A stretch of 20,675 nt of DNA from JBAZOY01 sp041648505 (GTDB lineage: Bacteria > Desulfobacterota > Syntrophia > Syntrophales > CG2-30-49-12). The notes beneath the pieces are model-generated. The model saw only the letters and a program-made list of their open reading frames with translations, was not told the origin of the DNA and did no database searches. Location: positions 1 to 20,675 of the forward strand of contig JBAZOY010000041.1 of the NCBI GenBank assembly GCA_041648505.1, read 5' to 3'. The position numbers and the translations under genes are program-made. Of this stretch, positions 1 to 7,425 are shown one piece after another (positions within the stretch are counted from its first letter, which is position 1; each line of letters starts with the position of its first letter).

Positions 1-94
1 GGAAGGAAGGGCGTTTGCTGATAATTTACATTCACCTCAATGCACGACAATAATCATCATTTATGCTGTAAATTCAATCATCATAAAATGTTGG

Positions 95-349
95 TGGTGA
101 ATTACGGTCCACCTGAATCCACCCACCTGAATGATATTGCTTCTTTTGTATCAAATGATTATGCGATTTATTCGGATGGGCCCCCAATAAGAGCCATGAT
201 CCGAACTATTGACTCAAGGAAGGTAAAACTCCTTGAGCAGTAATGACCTCTCCTCGTGTTGATGATAAATGTACCCCCGAAACTACTTTATCGCTCTCAC
301 TCTAGAGAATTAAATAGTGCTTTTGCTTTTTGATGGTGGATTAAGGTCC
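95..349. repeat. Degenerate direct repeat TGGTGRATTAMGGTCC, two copies
   Basis: Copy one is TGGTGAATTACGGTCC (95-110) and copy two is TGGTGGATTAAGGTCC (334-349). They match at 14 of 16 positions and start 239 bases apart. Repeated motifs of this kind occur in the non-coding ends of some insertion sequences, but no transposase frame lies beside them, so the origin is unproven. Confidence 0.4.
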
Positions 350-375
350 CTTTCTTGAGTATAAAAAAAATAAGC

Positions 376-405
376 TTGACATATGTGAATATTTTTTTGT
401 AAAAT
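376..405 (+). promoter_or_regulatory. Sigma70-type promoter of the LysM/NlpC gene
   Basis: A perfect -35 box TTGACA (376-381) is separated by 18 bases from a -10 box TAAAAT (400-405, 5 of 6 matches). It lies about 100 bases upstream of the SD-supported ATG at 508, leaving a 5' leader of roughly 95 bases. Confidence 0.6.
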
Positions 406-507
406 GCGAGTTTAATCAGTAGTAGTGTGCAGGTTGTCACCCATTGTCAAAATCTGTGCACCGTTGTAAAAGTGGGGGATCCCCCGAATAAAATAAGGAG
501 GTACTTC

Positions 508-1491
508 ATGATAAGACGGCAGGTTTTACTGTGGTTGGGACTAGTTGTCCTGTTTTTATCATTTGGAATTTGTCCGGAAGGAGTGGCAAAAGAAAGCTAT
601 AAAGTCAAAAGTGGTGATAACCTTTACAACATTTCAAAAAAATTGGGCGTAAGAATGCAGGCTTTAAAAAAAGCCAATTGCCTTACAAACAATCTCATCA
701 AACCCGATCAAACTCTCACCATACCCAAAATACAACCAATAGCGAAATGCCGGACGCTGCCTACCCTTAAAGCGAAATCTTACACCGTTAGAAAGGGAGA
801 CAGCCTTTTTATTATTTCTAAAAAGACTGGTCTTTCAGTAAAAAAAATAAAAAAAATAAATCATCTCCGCACCGCTCACTTAAATATCGGACAGATTCTC
901 GCCCTATCAAAACCAGAGATCGAAACGAAAGTAGTGGCAACAAATGTTATTATTAACGATACAAGGCAGATAACAGCTACGGAAGATGAAAGTGAAGAGA
1001 ACGGTGAAGGCGCTGATGGGGAAGATTCCGGGGAAGAAGATAACAGAACGGAAGTAAAAAACGATGAAGAGAATAACACTGGACTTCTCGGTAAGTGGAG
1101 CGACTTCAATGAACGAGAGGTATTTGTGAGGGTGGTAAAAGGTTTCCTCGGTGCACCGTATCGTTTTGGTGGTTCATCAGTTAGAGGTCTTGATTGCTCA
1201 GCATTCGTGAAAAAGATATATAATTTTTTTGGTGTCAACCTTCCGAGGACAGCTCGTGAACAAGCACAGATAGGTATGCGTGTGTCGAGAAATGATCTGG
1301 AAAAGGGTGACCTGATCTTTTTCAATGCTCGACAGGTGGTCAGCCATGTGGGGATCTATATTGGAGACAATAAATTTATCCATGCTTCTTCCAAGAGAAA
1401 AGAGGTAAGGGTAGATAATCTGGAATCACCTTATTATGACAGACATTTTGTCAGGGCTGTCCGACTAAAAGGGATGGATGGTGAGGTTTAG
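508..1491 (+). CDS. LysM-NlpC/P60 peptidoglycan hydrolase
   Basis: This is a 327-residue exported cell-wall hydrolase, probably a D,L-endopeptidase that cuts peptide stems of peptidoglycan in the periplasm. Residues 1-27 form a signal peptide with a plausible cut after GVA. Two LysM glycan-binding modules follow (about 30-74 and 91-135), then a very acidic, low-complexity linker (about 158-190), then an NlpC/P60 domain (about 203-322). The catalytic triad is visible: Cys230 in DCSAF, His279 in SHVGIYIG and His291 in FIHAS. The ATG at 508 was chosen because AAGGAGG lies seven bases before it and the signal peptide starts there; the frame stays open upstream to 427 but has no such site. It stands alone with its own promoter and a likely terminator. 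Family assignment is firm; the exact bond cut is inferred from the family. Confidence 0.93.
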   Translation: MIRRQVLLWLGLVVLFLSFGICPEGVAKESYKVKSGDNLYNISKKLGVRMQALKKANCLTNNLIKPDQTLTIPKIQPIAKCRTLPTLKAKSYTVRKGDSLFIISKKTGLSVKKIKKINHLRTAHLNIGQILALSKPEIETKVVATNVIINDTRQITATEDESEENGEGADGEDSGEEDNRTEVKNDEENNTGLLGKWSDFNEREVFVRVVKGFLGAPYRFGGSSVRGLDCSAFVKKIYNFFGVNLPRTAREQAQIGMRVSRNDLEKGDLIFFNARQVVSHVGIYIGDNKFIHASSKRKEVRVDNLESPYYDRHFVRAVRLKGMDGEV

Positions 1492-1523
1492 ATTCCTGTA
1501 AAATATAGAAGATAATTCCCGGA

Positions 1524-1550
1524 GGGATGGTTTTCAGCCACCCCTTTTTT
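1524..1550 (+). terminator. Probable rho-independent terminator after the LysM gene
   Basis: GGG, a bulged A, then TGG (1524-1530) can pair with CCACCC (1538-1543) across a 7-base loop. The stem is followed by C and six T (1545-1550). The stem is short and imperfect, but its place 33 bases after the stop codon fits a terminator. Confidence 0.5.
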
Positions 1551-1615
1551 GTTGGTCATTGCTTGTCAAACCTTCCAGTGCTGTCTTCTCTTTATCCCTT
1601 TTCCTGTCTTCTTAC

Positions 1616-1644
1616 TTGAATGATACAAATCCTTGTGCAATAAT
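1616..1644 (+). promoter_or_regulatory. Possible promoter of the moaE-like gene
   Basis: TTGAAT (1616-1621), a 17-base spacer, then AATAAT (1639-1644, 5 of 6 matches), about 85 bases before the ATG at 1729. The -35 box is only 4 of 6, so this is tentative. Confidence 0.35.
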
Positions 1645-1728
1645 CTTCTCGTCACATTAATGATAGTTTTGCTGCCTTAAAATAATTACAAATCAATGAT
1701 TTTTAAAGAATATTTCAGGAGGAAACAT

Positions 1729-2121
1729 ATGGAATATATAACGGAACTGCCAATATCTCCCGGGGATATGTTTGACAAACTACAGAAGGACAAATCTGGC
1801 TCTGTGCTCTTACATTATGGTGTTGTCAAAATGCATGTAGAAGATCAAGTTACATCCGGTATCCAGTTCGACAAAATAGGCGATGCGGAATCTGAAATAG
1901 CTGCTCTCGCTGCTGAAATATGTAATAAGTGGGGCCTTAATGATATACTGCTTGTAAGAAGGGTAGGGACTTTAAAGGTAGGAGATATTATTTCACTTGT
2001 TGCTGTGAGCTCTGCCAGAAGTAAAGATGCCTTCGAAGCCTGCCGGTATGGGGTAGAACATCTGAAGAAAATGGTAAGTTTGAAAAAAAGAGAACTGTTC
2101 TTAAATCAGGACACTACATAA
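1729..2121 (+). CDS. moaE: MoaE-like molybdopterin synthase catalytic subunit
   Basis: A 130-residue protein resembling MoaE, the large subunit of molybdopterin synthase, which with thiocarboxylated MoaD converts precursor Z (cPMP) to molybdopterin in the cytoplasm. The C-terminal half carries the family pattern: RRVGTLKVGD (77-86), then SSARSKDAFEAC (94-105), then HLKK...LKKREL (111-123). The latter gives lysines (113/114, 119/120) matching the two active-site lysines of MoaE. The N-terminal half is divergent: the usual FxGxVR and LEYEAY stretches are replaced by LLHYGVVKMHV and GIQFDKI. The ATG at 1729 is preceded by AGGAGG at 1717-1722, better than the in-frame ATG at 1696. No other molybdopterin genes are nearby, so MoaD must be encoded elsewhere. 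It could have a diverged role. Confidence 0.75.
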   Translation: MEYITELPISPGDMFDKLQKDKSGSVLLHYGVVKMHVEDQVTSGIQFDKIGDAESEIAALAAEICNKWGLNDILLVRRVGTLKVGDIISLVAVSSARSKDAFEACRYGVEHLKKMVSLKKRELFLNQDTT

Positions 2122-2157
2122 GGCCGGGTCTGAAAAAAATCAGCCTTCATTAAACAG

Positions 2158-2967
2158 TCAAAAGAGCCTTATCTGAGCTTCATTTTTTTGGCAGGTGGGA
2201 CAAAAATAGGTACCCCTTCCCTGTAGATGCATATATTGAATGTCAGACCGGCAGCGATTGCATGGTTGCCCCCCGGAGGCGTAAACTTTCAGATAATTTT
2301 GATATTCTCCTTTACGGCCGAACAGATCGCGCCAATCAGATACCGTTGTGCCTCGGCAGGCAATTGCTCTATTGAGGATAGCGATCGTTGCCTCCTCTAT
2401 CTTCTGCCACTTTGACAGTGACAGACTGTCCGACCTTTGGCATGGGTTTATAGAGGCTGCATAGAGAATTTCACAGGCATAGATGTTTCCTATCCCGGCA
2501 ATGATATGTTGATCCATCAAAAAAGATTTCACGGGGATCTTTCTCTTGCGTGCCAGCTCCCAGAGCCTAGATGCATGGAAATCTTTCAGCGGATCCATTA
2601 CCGAAGCGGCAGAATCAGGACTGATAGTCTTTTGAACTGACAGGGTTGCAAATCGTCGCGGGTCTATACAATCGAGCCTGCCATGAAGAAAGAAGATCGT
2701 AAAGCGTGTGTGGGGTAATGGCAGCCTACTGTCTCTTTGCCACAGAAGTCTGCCTGTCAGACGAAGGTGGAGTAACATTGTTATTCCGGCATCAAACTTT
2801 ATTTCCAGCACCTTCCCTTGACGGACCGCTGAAAGGACTCTCACCCCTGCAAGCCCTTCACCAGCGCTCAGTTTCGGATCAAAGATCTCAATACCAAGGA
2901 CATTCTTATCCAGAATGACCTGTGTAAGTTGACGGCAGAGGGTTTCTACTTCGGGAAGCTCAGGCAT
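2158..2967 (-). CDS. mutM: Formamidopyrimidine-DNA glycosylase (Fpg/MutM)
   Basis: A 269-residue base-excision repair enzyme that removes oxidised purines such as 8-oxoguanine and FapyG and then cuts the abasic site by beta,delta-elimination. The N-terminus PELPEVET supplies the catalytic Pro2 and Glu3. GK at 51-52 fits the conserved lysine of the N-terminal domain. A helix-two-turn-helix region includes DQHIIAGIGNIYACE. The C-terminal zinc finger has Cys236, Cys239, Cys256 and Cys259 with the conserved GRGTYFCPTCQ. Length is normal for the family. The void-filling methionine of the E. coli enzyme (HLGMSG context) is leucine here (HLRLTG). It starts 23 bases after the stop of the TPR lipoprotein gene on the same strand, so it is probably the last gene of that transcript. 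The SD is weak. Confidence 0.96.
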   Translation of the reverse strand: MPELPEVETLCRQLTQVILDKNVLGIEIFDPKLSAGEGLAGVRVLSAVRQGKVLEIKFDAGITMLLHLRLTGRLLWQRDSRLPLPHTRFTIFFLHGRLDCIDPRRFATLSVQKTISPDSAASVMDPLKDFHASRLWELARKRKIPVKSFLMDQHIIAGIGNIYACEILYAASINPCQRSDSLSLSKWQKIEEATIAILNRAIACRGTTVSDWRDLFGRKGEYQNYLKVYASGGQPCNRCRSDIQYMHLQGRGTYFCPTCQKNEAQIRLF

Positions 2968-2990
2968 TAGCTTTTCTAAACAAGTCTAAT

Positions 2991-3776
2991 TTAAGGAAAG
3001 GTAATGGCATTAAGGCTGTTCCTGGCCTTGAGACCATATTCTGATTCAGGGGCCAGTTCAATGACAGCCCGAAACTCTGATTTTGCTTCTTCCCTGTTGT
3101 TCAGCTTGATGTAACATTCTCCTAACCAATAATGAGATTCAGCAAGAGAAGGGGCCAGTTCAAGTGACTTCTTTAAATGCTTTAACGCACTATACATATC
3201 TCCGCAGGCAAAACTTACCATCCCCATGTTCTTTTCTATCAAAGGGAGTATAGGGGTGTTCGGTTCTCTGACAATCGCTTCCTCATATTTGGAGAGTGCT
3301 TTCTGATAGTCCCCTTTTTTATAGTAGACCCATCCGATGTTAGAAAGTGCTATTGCCGGGGTATCGTAAAGAATGTTAGAGAGTGCCTTATTGAACGATT
3401 CAATGGCCTTGTCCAAGAGACCCTGACTCAGATAAATCGTACCCAGAAAATTATGGGCCTCCGAATAATCAGGTTTTAAATCCACTGCCCTGTTAAATTC
3501 ACCAATTGCCTCTTCATTAAACCCCTTCCCATAGTAAGATACGCCGAGAAAATAATGAACCTTAGGATCTTTCGGAGTAAGTTTTTCTGCCTCAATAAGC
3601 TTCTTCAAAGCATCATTGTATTGTCCCGATTCGATAAAAGCAATTCCTATGTTCAAATGACCGCCCGCTTCATCCTGTTTCAAGCGGCTGGTAGCACATC
3701 CTGTCATCACCAAAAACATAAAAACAGATATAACGGATACAATGTAAAGCCTCTTCAAAGTTGTCTTTGTGGTCAT
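2991..3776 (-). CDS. TPR lipoprotein, PilW/PilF-like
   Basis: A 261-residue predicted lipoprotein. Residues 1-26 form a signal peptide ending in MTGC with Cys27 as the likely lipidated residue. Ala28 follows, which fits outer-membrane sorting by the Lol rule. About six tetratricopeptide repeats fill the rest (roughly 38-70, 71-104, 105-139, 140-175, 176-210, 211-245), with the usual pattern such as GVSYYGKGFNEEAIGEFNRA. In type IV pili, PilF/PilW proteins of this architecture help the secretin assemble in the outer membrane. It sits 188 bases downstream of gspN on the same strand, so a role as pilotin or assembly factor for the type II secretin is plausible but unproven; TPR lipoproteins have many other roles. 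mutM follows 23 bases later. Confidence 0.85.
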   Translation of the reverse strand: MTTKTTLKRLYIVSVISVFMFLVMTGCATSRLKQDEAGGHLNIGIAFIESGQYNDALKKLIEAEKLTPKDPKVHYFLGVSYYGKGFNEEAIGEFNRAVDLKPDYSEAHNFLGTIYLSQGLLDKAIESFNKALSNILYDTPAIALSNIGWVYYKKGDYQKALSKYEEAIVREPNTPILPLIEKNMGMVSFACGDMYSALKHLKKSLELAPSLAESHYWLGECYIKLNNREEAKSEFRAVIELAPESEYGLKARNSLNAITFP

Positions 3777-3850
3777 ATTAATCCTAATCTTTGAATTACT
3801 AAATCGTTACTCATTTTTCCACTTCACTAATTTGCTTATATACTGTCGTG

Positions 3851-3879
3851 AAAGTACCACCCACTTCTGGATAAGTCAA
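3851..3879 (-). promoter_or_regulatory. Possible promoter of the TPR lipoprotein gene
   Basis: Read on the minus strand, TTGACT (3879-3874), a 17-base spacer, then TACTTT (3856-3851), about 75 bases before the TPR gene ATG. The -35 box is good and the -10 box poor. If real, the TPR gene and mutM can be expressed apart from the gsp operon. Confidence 0.3.
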
Positions 3880-3964
3880 GCATACGGTTAGTAAAAAGCT
3901 TTACATGGTGATCTCCAGGGTATTTAAAACTCCTCTGAGATCTGACTCCTCCGGATTATTAAAT

Positions 3965-4777
3965 TCAGAACCGACACCACTTCTGGAGAGAAGGGACGAT
4001 TTGTGAAGAAGGAAGGATGTAGTACCCTGGTGATACTTTATACTGCTCTAAGCTTCCTTGAAGAAACGGTCCCCATTCAAAAGACGAATCCATCATTAAT
4101 TCAACTTTCATGTTCGGTTTGTTTTTCCCTATATCCCCTTTTATTCTAATATATACGCCCCTTCCTTCCAGAGTTAAAGATTGTACATTTATAGTTGCTT
4201 GCTTCACTATTAATACTCCCTTTACTCTTTGGAACAAATGCAATGGCAGGTAATCAGTATCAGTACTGTGGATAGATTTAAACTGCGCATCATTTATGGA
4301 AAACCGCAATTCGCCTCGATTATTTATAGACTGAAAATTTAACGCAAGAACCCCATCACCAATAATCCCGGATCGTTCAAGAAAGGGAAGACCTTTGATG
4401 TGGACATTATCTCCCCTGATACTTACAGGATTCTCTCTACCTTTCAGACCTATATCCCCATAAACCCTACCATTATTTATTCTTCCGTTGAGATTTAATC
4501 GCGGAGTCAGCTCAAGGAGAGAAAGCCAATCAAGCCTGACATCTAAATCAGCAATTGTCACGATTGGGGCGTCTCTTCTGTTTGATACAAGAATTTTTTC
4601 TGCTCCGAAACTGCAAAAGAGTCCTTTTTTAAAACCTTCTGCTTTGAGCTTAATGCCCTTTTCGTTCAATGCCCCTTCAAGGAGCTCTACAATAAGGTGC
4701 TCAGGAATAGCTACCAGCCATATTCCCAGGAAAAAAAGGGGCAAGATAATAACGGCAATGATGAAGAATTTTTTCAA
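3965..4777 (-). CDS. gspN: Type II secretion system protein GspN
   Basis: A 270-residue protein with one N-terminal membrane span (about 4-24) and a periplasmic region of beta-rich, AsmA-like character (for example LDVRLDWLSLLELTPRLNLN and the following GRINNGRVYGDIG). This matches the GspN type found at the end of deltaproteobacterial type II secretion operons; its precise function in the inner-membrane platform is not well defined. It begins only six bases after the gspM stop codon, so the two are surely cotranscribed. It closes the run of gsp genes: the next gene on this strand is 188 bases away. Similarity is judged by architecture and position more than by strict motifs. Confidence 0.75.
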   Translation of the reverse strand: MKKFFIIAVIILPLFFLGIWLVAIPEHLIVELLEGALNEKGIKLKAEGFKKGLFCSFGAEKILVSNRRDAPIVTIADLDVRLDWLSLLELTPRLNLNGRINNGRVYGDIGLKGRENPVSIRGDNVHIKGLPFLERSGIIGDGVLALNFQSINNRGELRFSINDAQFKSIHSTDTDYLPLHLFQRVKGVLIVKQATINVQSLTLEGRGVYIRIKGDIGKNKPNMKVELMMDSSFEWGPFLQGSLEQYKVSPGYYILPSSQIVPSLQKWCRF

Positions 4778-4783
4778 TTTCGA

Positions 4784-5332
4784 TTAAGAGGGTTTGGTAA
4801 ACAGTGAAACAGTCAGGGTAACGTCTAAGAGTTCCGGAGATGCAAATGTTTTTTTTATGATGACTTTTTTAATGGAAAGGATTATGGGTACATTATCTAT
4901 CCTGTATAATATGTTTATAAGTTCATTCATATTAATCTTCTCCATCTGGATCTCGGCACTTTCTTCGTTCATCTGTCTCTTAAGTTCCCTACCCCCTATC
5001 TCCCTGATAGATTTCATTTTTCCTTTAACACCTAATGCTAAAAATATATCGTCCATCGGCTGGGCAATGCTATTTGTTTTTGTAAGGGAACCTTTTTGCT
5101 CCACAACACTTACCCGTTGTTTCACAGACTTGTACTCGCGGCTCAAGATGGAAAACTCTTCAAACTTAGTATTTAGTGATAACAGTTCTCTCCTGGATGC
5201 TCTTTCCCAAATAAATGCGGGAATGATAAGCATATAGAGACAAATAACTACTAAAAACAACGGCATTTTATTACGAAACTCTCTGTTCTTTAAGTAATGT
5301 GATAAATCTGAGATGATTTCCTTAAAGTTCAT
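4784..5332 (-). CDS. gspM: Type II secretion system protein GspM (PilO-like)
   Basis: A 182-residue bitopic inner-membrane protein. A short cytoplasmic tail (1-22) is followed by a membrane span (about 23-43), a coiled-coil stretch (about 45-80) and a small ferredoxin-like periplasmic domain (about 115-182). This is the layout of GspM/PilO, which pairs with GspL/PilN to build the assembly platform that recruits the GspE ATPase. Its sequence is poorly conserved in the family, as usual for GspM, so the call rests on layout and its place between gspL and gspN. The 38-base gap to gspL contains a perfect palindrome. Confidence 0.75.
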   Translation of the reverse strand: MNFKEIISDLSHYLKNREFRNKMPLFLVVICLYMLIIPAFIWERASRRELLSLNTKFEEFSILSREYKSVKQRVSVVEQKGSLTKTNSIAQPMDDIFLALGVKGKMKSIREIGGRELKRQMNEESAEIQMEKINMNELINILYRIDNVPIILSIKKVIIKKTFASPELLDVTLTVSLFTKPS

Positions 5333-5346
5333 ATATGCCTCTTGCG

Positions 5347-5369
5347 AGTTACCGGTTTAACCGGTAACT
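5347..5369 (-). promoter_or_regulatory. Intra-operon hairpin between gspL and gspM
   Basis: A 23-base perfect palindrome with arms AGTTACCGGTT and AACCGGTAACT around a single central base lies directly after the gspL stop codon and 15 bases before the gspM start. In RNA it would form a 9-bp stem with a 5-base loop. No T-run follows, so it is more likely an mRNA-processing or stability element, or a protein site, than a full terminator. Confidence 0.55.
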
Positions 5370-5370
5370 T

Positions 5371-6471
5371 CTAGCTGCTTTTTGCGACCAGGGAAAAGAA
5401 TATCTTTCCGTTTGTTGCCGGCCTGACATCAACAGAAATATCGGTTAAGAATTCAGAAAGTTTTATCTTCATTTTACCAATCTCATCCATGGAGAAAGCC
5501 TCGCCTTTAATTTTAATCAGTCCTTTACCAAGATCAATTTCATTGTACACAACACCTTTTGATGCTCTTTGTGACAGATTCATGAGAAACTGAAGAGGAC
5601 TTACTCCTGTCAAGGCATCGCTTTTTTCTCTGATGTCCTTAATATGGGCCCTCATCTGATAGAGTTCATCAACAATCCTTTTGTCATCCGGGAAAAGGCC
5701 TACATACATCCTTCTTATCTCTCCCTTTATCGAGGAGGCCTCTTTTCTCGTCATGATCGTGTTGAATGCCAGATTTGAATTTATTACCAGAGCCAGTAAT
5801 ATGGATAAAATTGCCGTCTTTTTTAAAGTTCTCCCCTGTTTTGCATTGTCTTTTGTATAAGCAAGTGGGCCTGTCCTCAGGTTGATGGTGGGGGTGGACA
5901 TCTCTTCCGCCGCCGCGCTTATCCTGTCAAACTCATTCAGCCTTTCCTGGTTTATCAGTCGCCGTGCGAGCTCTTCTTGCCCGGCTTTAACAAGGGCATG
6001 AAGGTCTATGGATGTTACTACACGCGGTTCGATATCTTGAAGAGCAAGGTTACTTATAATATTATTGAGGACCTCTTTTTCTATATAAATTACCAACACA
6101 TCAAAACCATTCTCATCACCATTTAAAATCATGGTATCCATGACTACGCTGTCAGAACCGCCCATGATCAGGCTATCCAATTCGTAAGGGATTACTTTTC
6201 TCAGTTTTGCTTTATCAGAAAAGGGAAGTTTCACTATTCTGAAACTTAATATCTCTGTGGGAATGCTTAAGTAAAATTCTCCTATATCGGTTATCTCGGC
6301 AGGCGAGGGATATTCGATGGTTTTTTCAAATTCATATTCTTTGAAGCTACTTTTCTTAAATACGTAAATGAAGAGGTTATTCTTCTCTTGTCTCTCTTCA
6401 GAGCCCGATAGTGATTCCAATAAGCTATCAAGGTCCTGAGGATGAATGTCGATGAATCCTATTTTCTTCAT
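5371..6471 (-). CDS. gspL: Type II secretion system protein GspL
   Basis: A 366-residue protein with a cytoplasmic actin-like, PilM-like domain (about 1-160), a low-complexity linker (about 160-215), one membrane span (about 218-240) and a periplasmic PilN-like domain (about 270-366). The stretch VKLPFSDKAKLRKVIPYELD (80-99) is typical of the GspL/PilM ATPase-like fold. GspL binds the GspE ATPase on the cytoplasmic side and GspM in the membrane. The start at 6471 has no clear Shine-Dalgarno sequence, and the 42-base gap before it holds a hairpin, so its translation may depend on that structure. gspK lies upstream and gspM downstream on the same strand. Confidence 0.85.
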   Translation of the reverse strand: MKKIGFIDIHPQDLDSLLESLSGSEERQEKNNLFIYVFKKSSFKEYEFEKTIEYPSPAEITDIGEFYLSIPTEILSFRIVKLPFSDKAKLRKVIPYELDSLIMGGSDSVVMDTMILNGDENGFDVLVIYIEKEVLNNIISNLALQDIEPRVVTSIDLHALVKAGQEELARRLINQERLNEFDRISAAAEEMSTPTINLRTGPLAYTKDNAKQGRTLKKTAILSILLALVINSNLAFNTIMTRKEASSIKGEIRRMYVGLFPDDKRIVDELYQMRAHIKDIREKSDALTGVSPLQFLMNLSQRASKGVVYNEIDLGKGLIKIKGEAFSMDEIGKMKIKLSEFLTDISVDVRPATNGKIFFSLVAKSS

Positions 6472-6485
6472 TTTTCGAATCGATT

Positions 6486-6507
6486 GTTACGAGTTTCAAT
6501 TCGTAAC
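6486..6507 (-). promoter_or_regulatory. Intra-operon hairpin between gspK and gspL
   Basis: GTTACGA (6486-6492) pairs perfectly with TCGTAAC (6501-6507), and two further inner pairs (one G-U) are possible, leaving a tetraloop. It occupies the 42-base gap between the gspK stop and the gspL start. Its outer bases GTTAC/GTAAC match those of the hairpin after gspL. Confidence 0.5.
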
Positions 6508-6513
6508 AGCACC

Positions 6514-7425
6514 TTATGTCTCCCGCCAGTATTTGGTAATTATGTCGCTTCCCTTTACCTCTACAACGCATTCTATAATCCTTTTGATCTTATTATCTTC
6601 TGCGATAGAGGTGATGCGCAAGTTTGAGGCCTTTACCGTCATCTTGTTCATGAGGGATTGTCCCAGAGAACCTTCAAAACCAGCGACTCTCAGTATGTCG
6701 CTTATCCTCTCAAACGGTTCCAGCGCCCTGTAATGAACGATCCTTTCGGCTAGTTCCTCTGTTATATTATTATCGAAAGACATGATCACCGGTATAGATG
6801 CGGTGTTGATGTTGACAAGATTAGAATGTATCCTATCAACACCATACACGGTTACATAAGGTAAAATCTTTTCATAGGTTTGAAGATCCATCCCTTTTAT
6901 TAGGAGGAGTTCATCCACACTGTCCATACAGGCATTCTTCGCACCTTCCTCTGAATTACCCAATCGGGGCTCACTATCATTATCTATCCAGTCGGCAACC
7001 TTCGCAGCAATTGTTTTATCAAGAGAAAGATTTACAAGTAGTCTCCTGAACGCATCTTGGGCTGTTTCGTTTGTTTTTCCATTAGGCCAGAGGAGGGCAT
7101 TCAAGTTAAATTTTGCATTTTCGTCCTCAACCCTGAGCAGGACCCTTCCCCCGAATCCATCGAGTATATTGTCTGCCGGGATTTCGACCTTTCCAGGAGA
7201 TGTGTATGAATAACGGCACTGGTTATCTGATATAATCTTGGCCGCAAGAGTTATCCCCGATCCGGCTACGAGAGAAAGTCTCTGGGCTTCTTCCCAATTT
7301 TGCAGGGCGGCATTTGTTGTATAAACTCCATAGGTAAACTCAACCACCATGGCCGTCATAATTGCCACTATCATCATGGTAACTATCAGAGCCATACCCT
7401 GTTCACCTCTTCTCCTTTTATTCAT
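6514..7425 (-). CDS. gspK: Type II secretion minor pseudopilin GspK
   Basis: A 303-residue minor pseudopilin that caps the tip of the pseudopilus with GspI and GspJ. The prepilin-peptidase site is EQG/MALIVTM (cut after Gly10). As is characteristic of GspK, the usual Glu at mature position 5 is absent (Val15), which fits its tip position. One hydrophobic helix (about 11-33) is followed by a large periplasmic domain with helix-hairpin-helix-like stretches (for example SVDELLLIKGMDLQTYEKI and VNINTAS). Its ATG overlaps the gspJ stop by four bases (ATGA), showing translational coupling. Confidence 0.92.
   Translation of the reverse strand: MNKRRRGEQGMALIVTMMIVAIMTAMVVEFTYGVYTTNAALQNWEEAQRLSLVAGSGITLAAKIISDNQCRYSYTSPGKVEIPADNILDGFGGRVLLRVEDENAKFNLNALLWPNGKTNETAQDAFRRLLVNLSLDKTIAAKVADWIDNDSEPRLGNSEEGAKNACMDSVDELLLIKGMDLQTYEKILPYVTVYGVDRIHSNLVNINTASIPVIMSFDNNITEELAERIVHYRALEPFERISDILRVAGFEGSLGQSLMNKMTVKASNLRITSIAEDNKIKRIIECVVEVKGSDIITKYWRET

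Larger units (their letters stand above)
1..507. other. Leading intergenic region without a convincing gene
   Basis: No ribosome-binding-site-supported reading frame was found here. The longest frame (40-243) begins without a Shine-Dalgarno sequence and has a low-complexity histidine-rich start. The stretch contains a 16-base direct repeat in two copies (95-110 and 334-349, 14 of 16 identical), a perfect 8-bp hairpin (213-220 with 230-237, loop of 9) not followed by a T-run, and a promoter at 376-405 serving the LysM gene. It may be the eroded edge of a mobile element, but that is only inference. Confidence 0.5.

Noticed and set aside
40..243. 67-residue open frame at the left edge
   Set aside because: No ribosome-binding site, histidine-rich low-complexity start, no family resemblance, and a hairpin within its end.
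876..1325. 149-residue frame opposite the NlpC/P60 gene
   Set aside because: It is antisense to a well-supported gene and serine-rich in the way expected from reading the acidic linker backwards.
2118..2148. AAGG/CCTT plus CTGA/TCAG stem after moaE as a terminator
   Set aside because: The stem is interrupted by a large bulge and no T-run follows.
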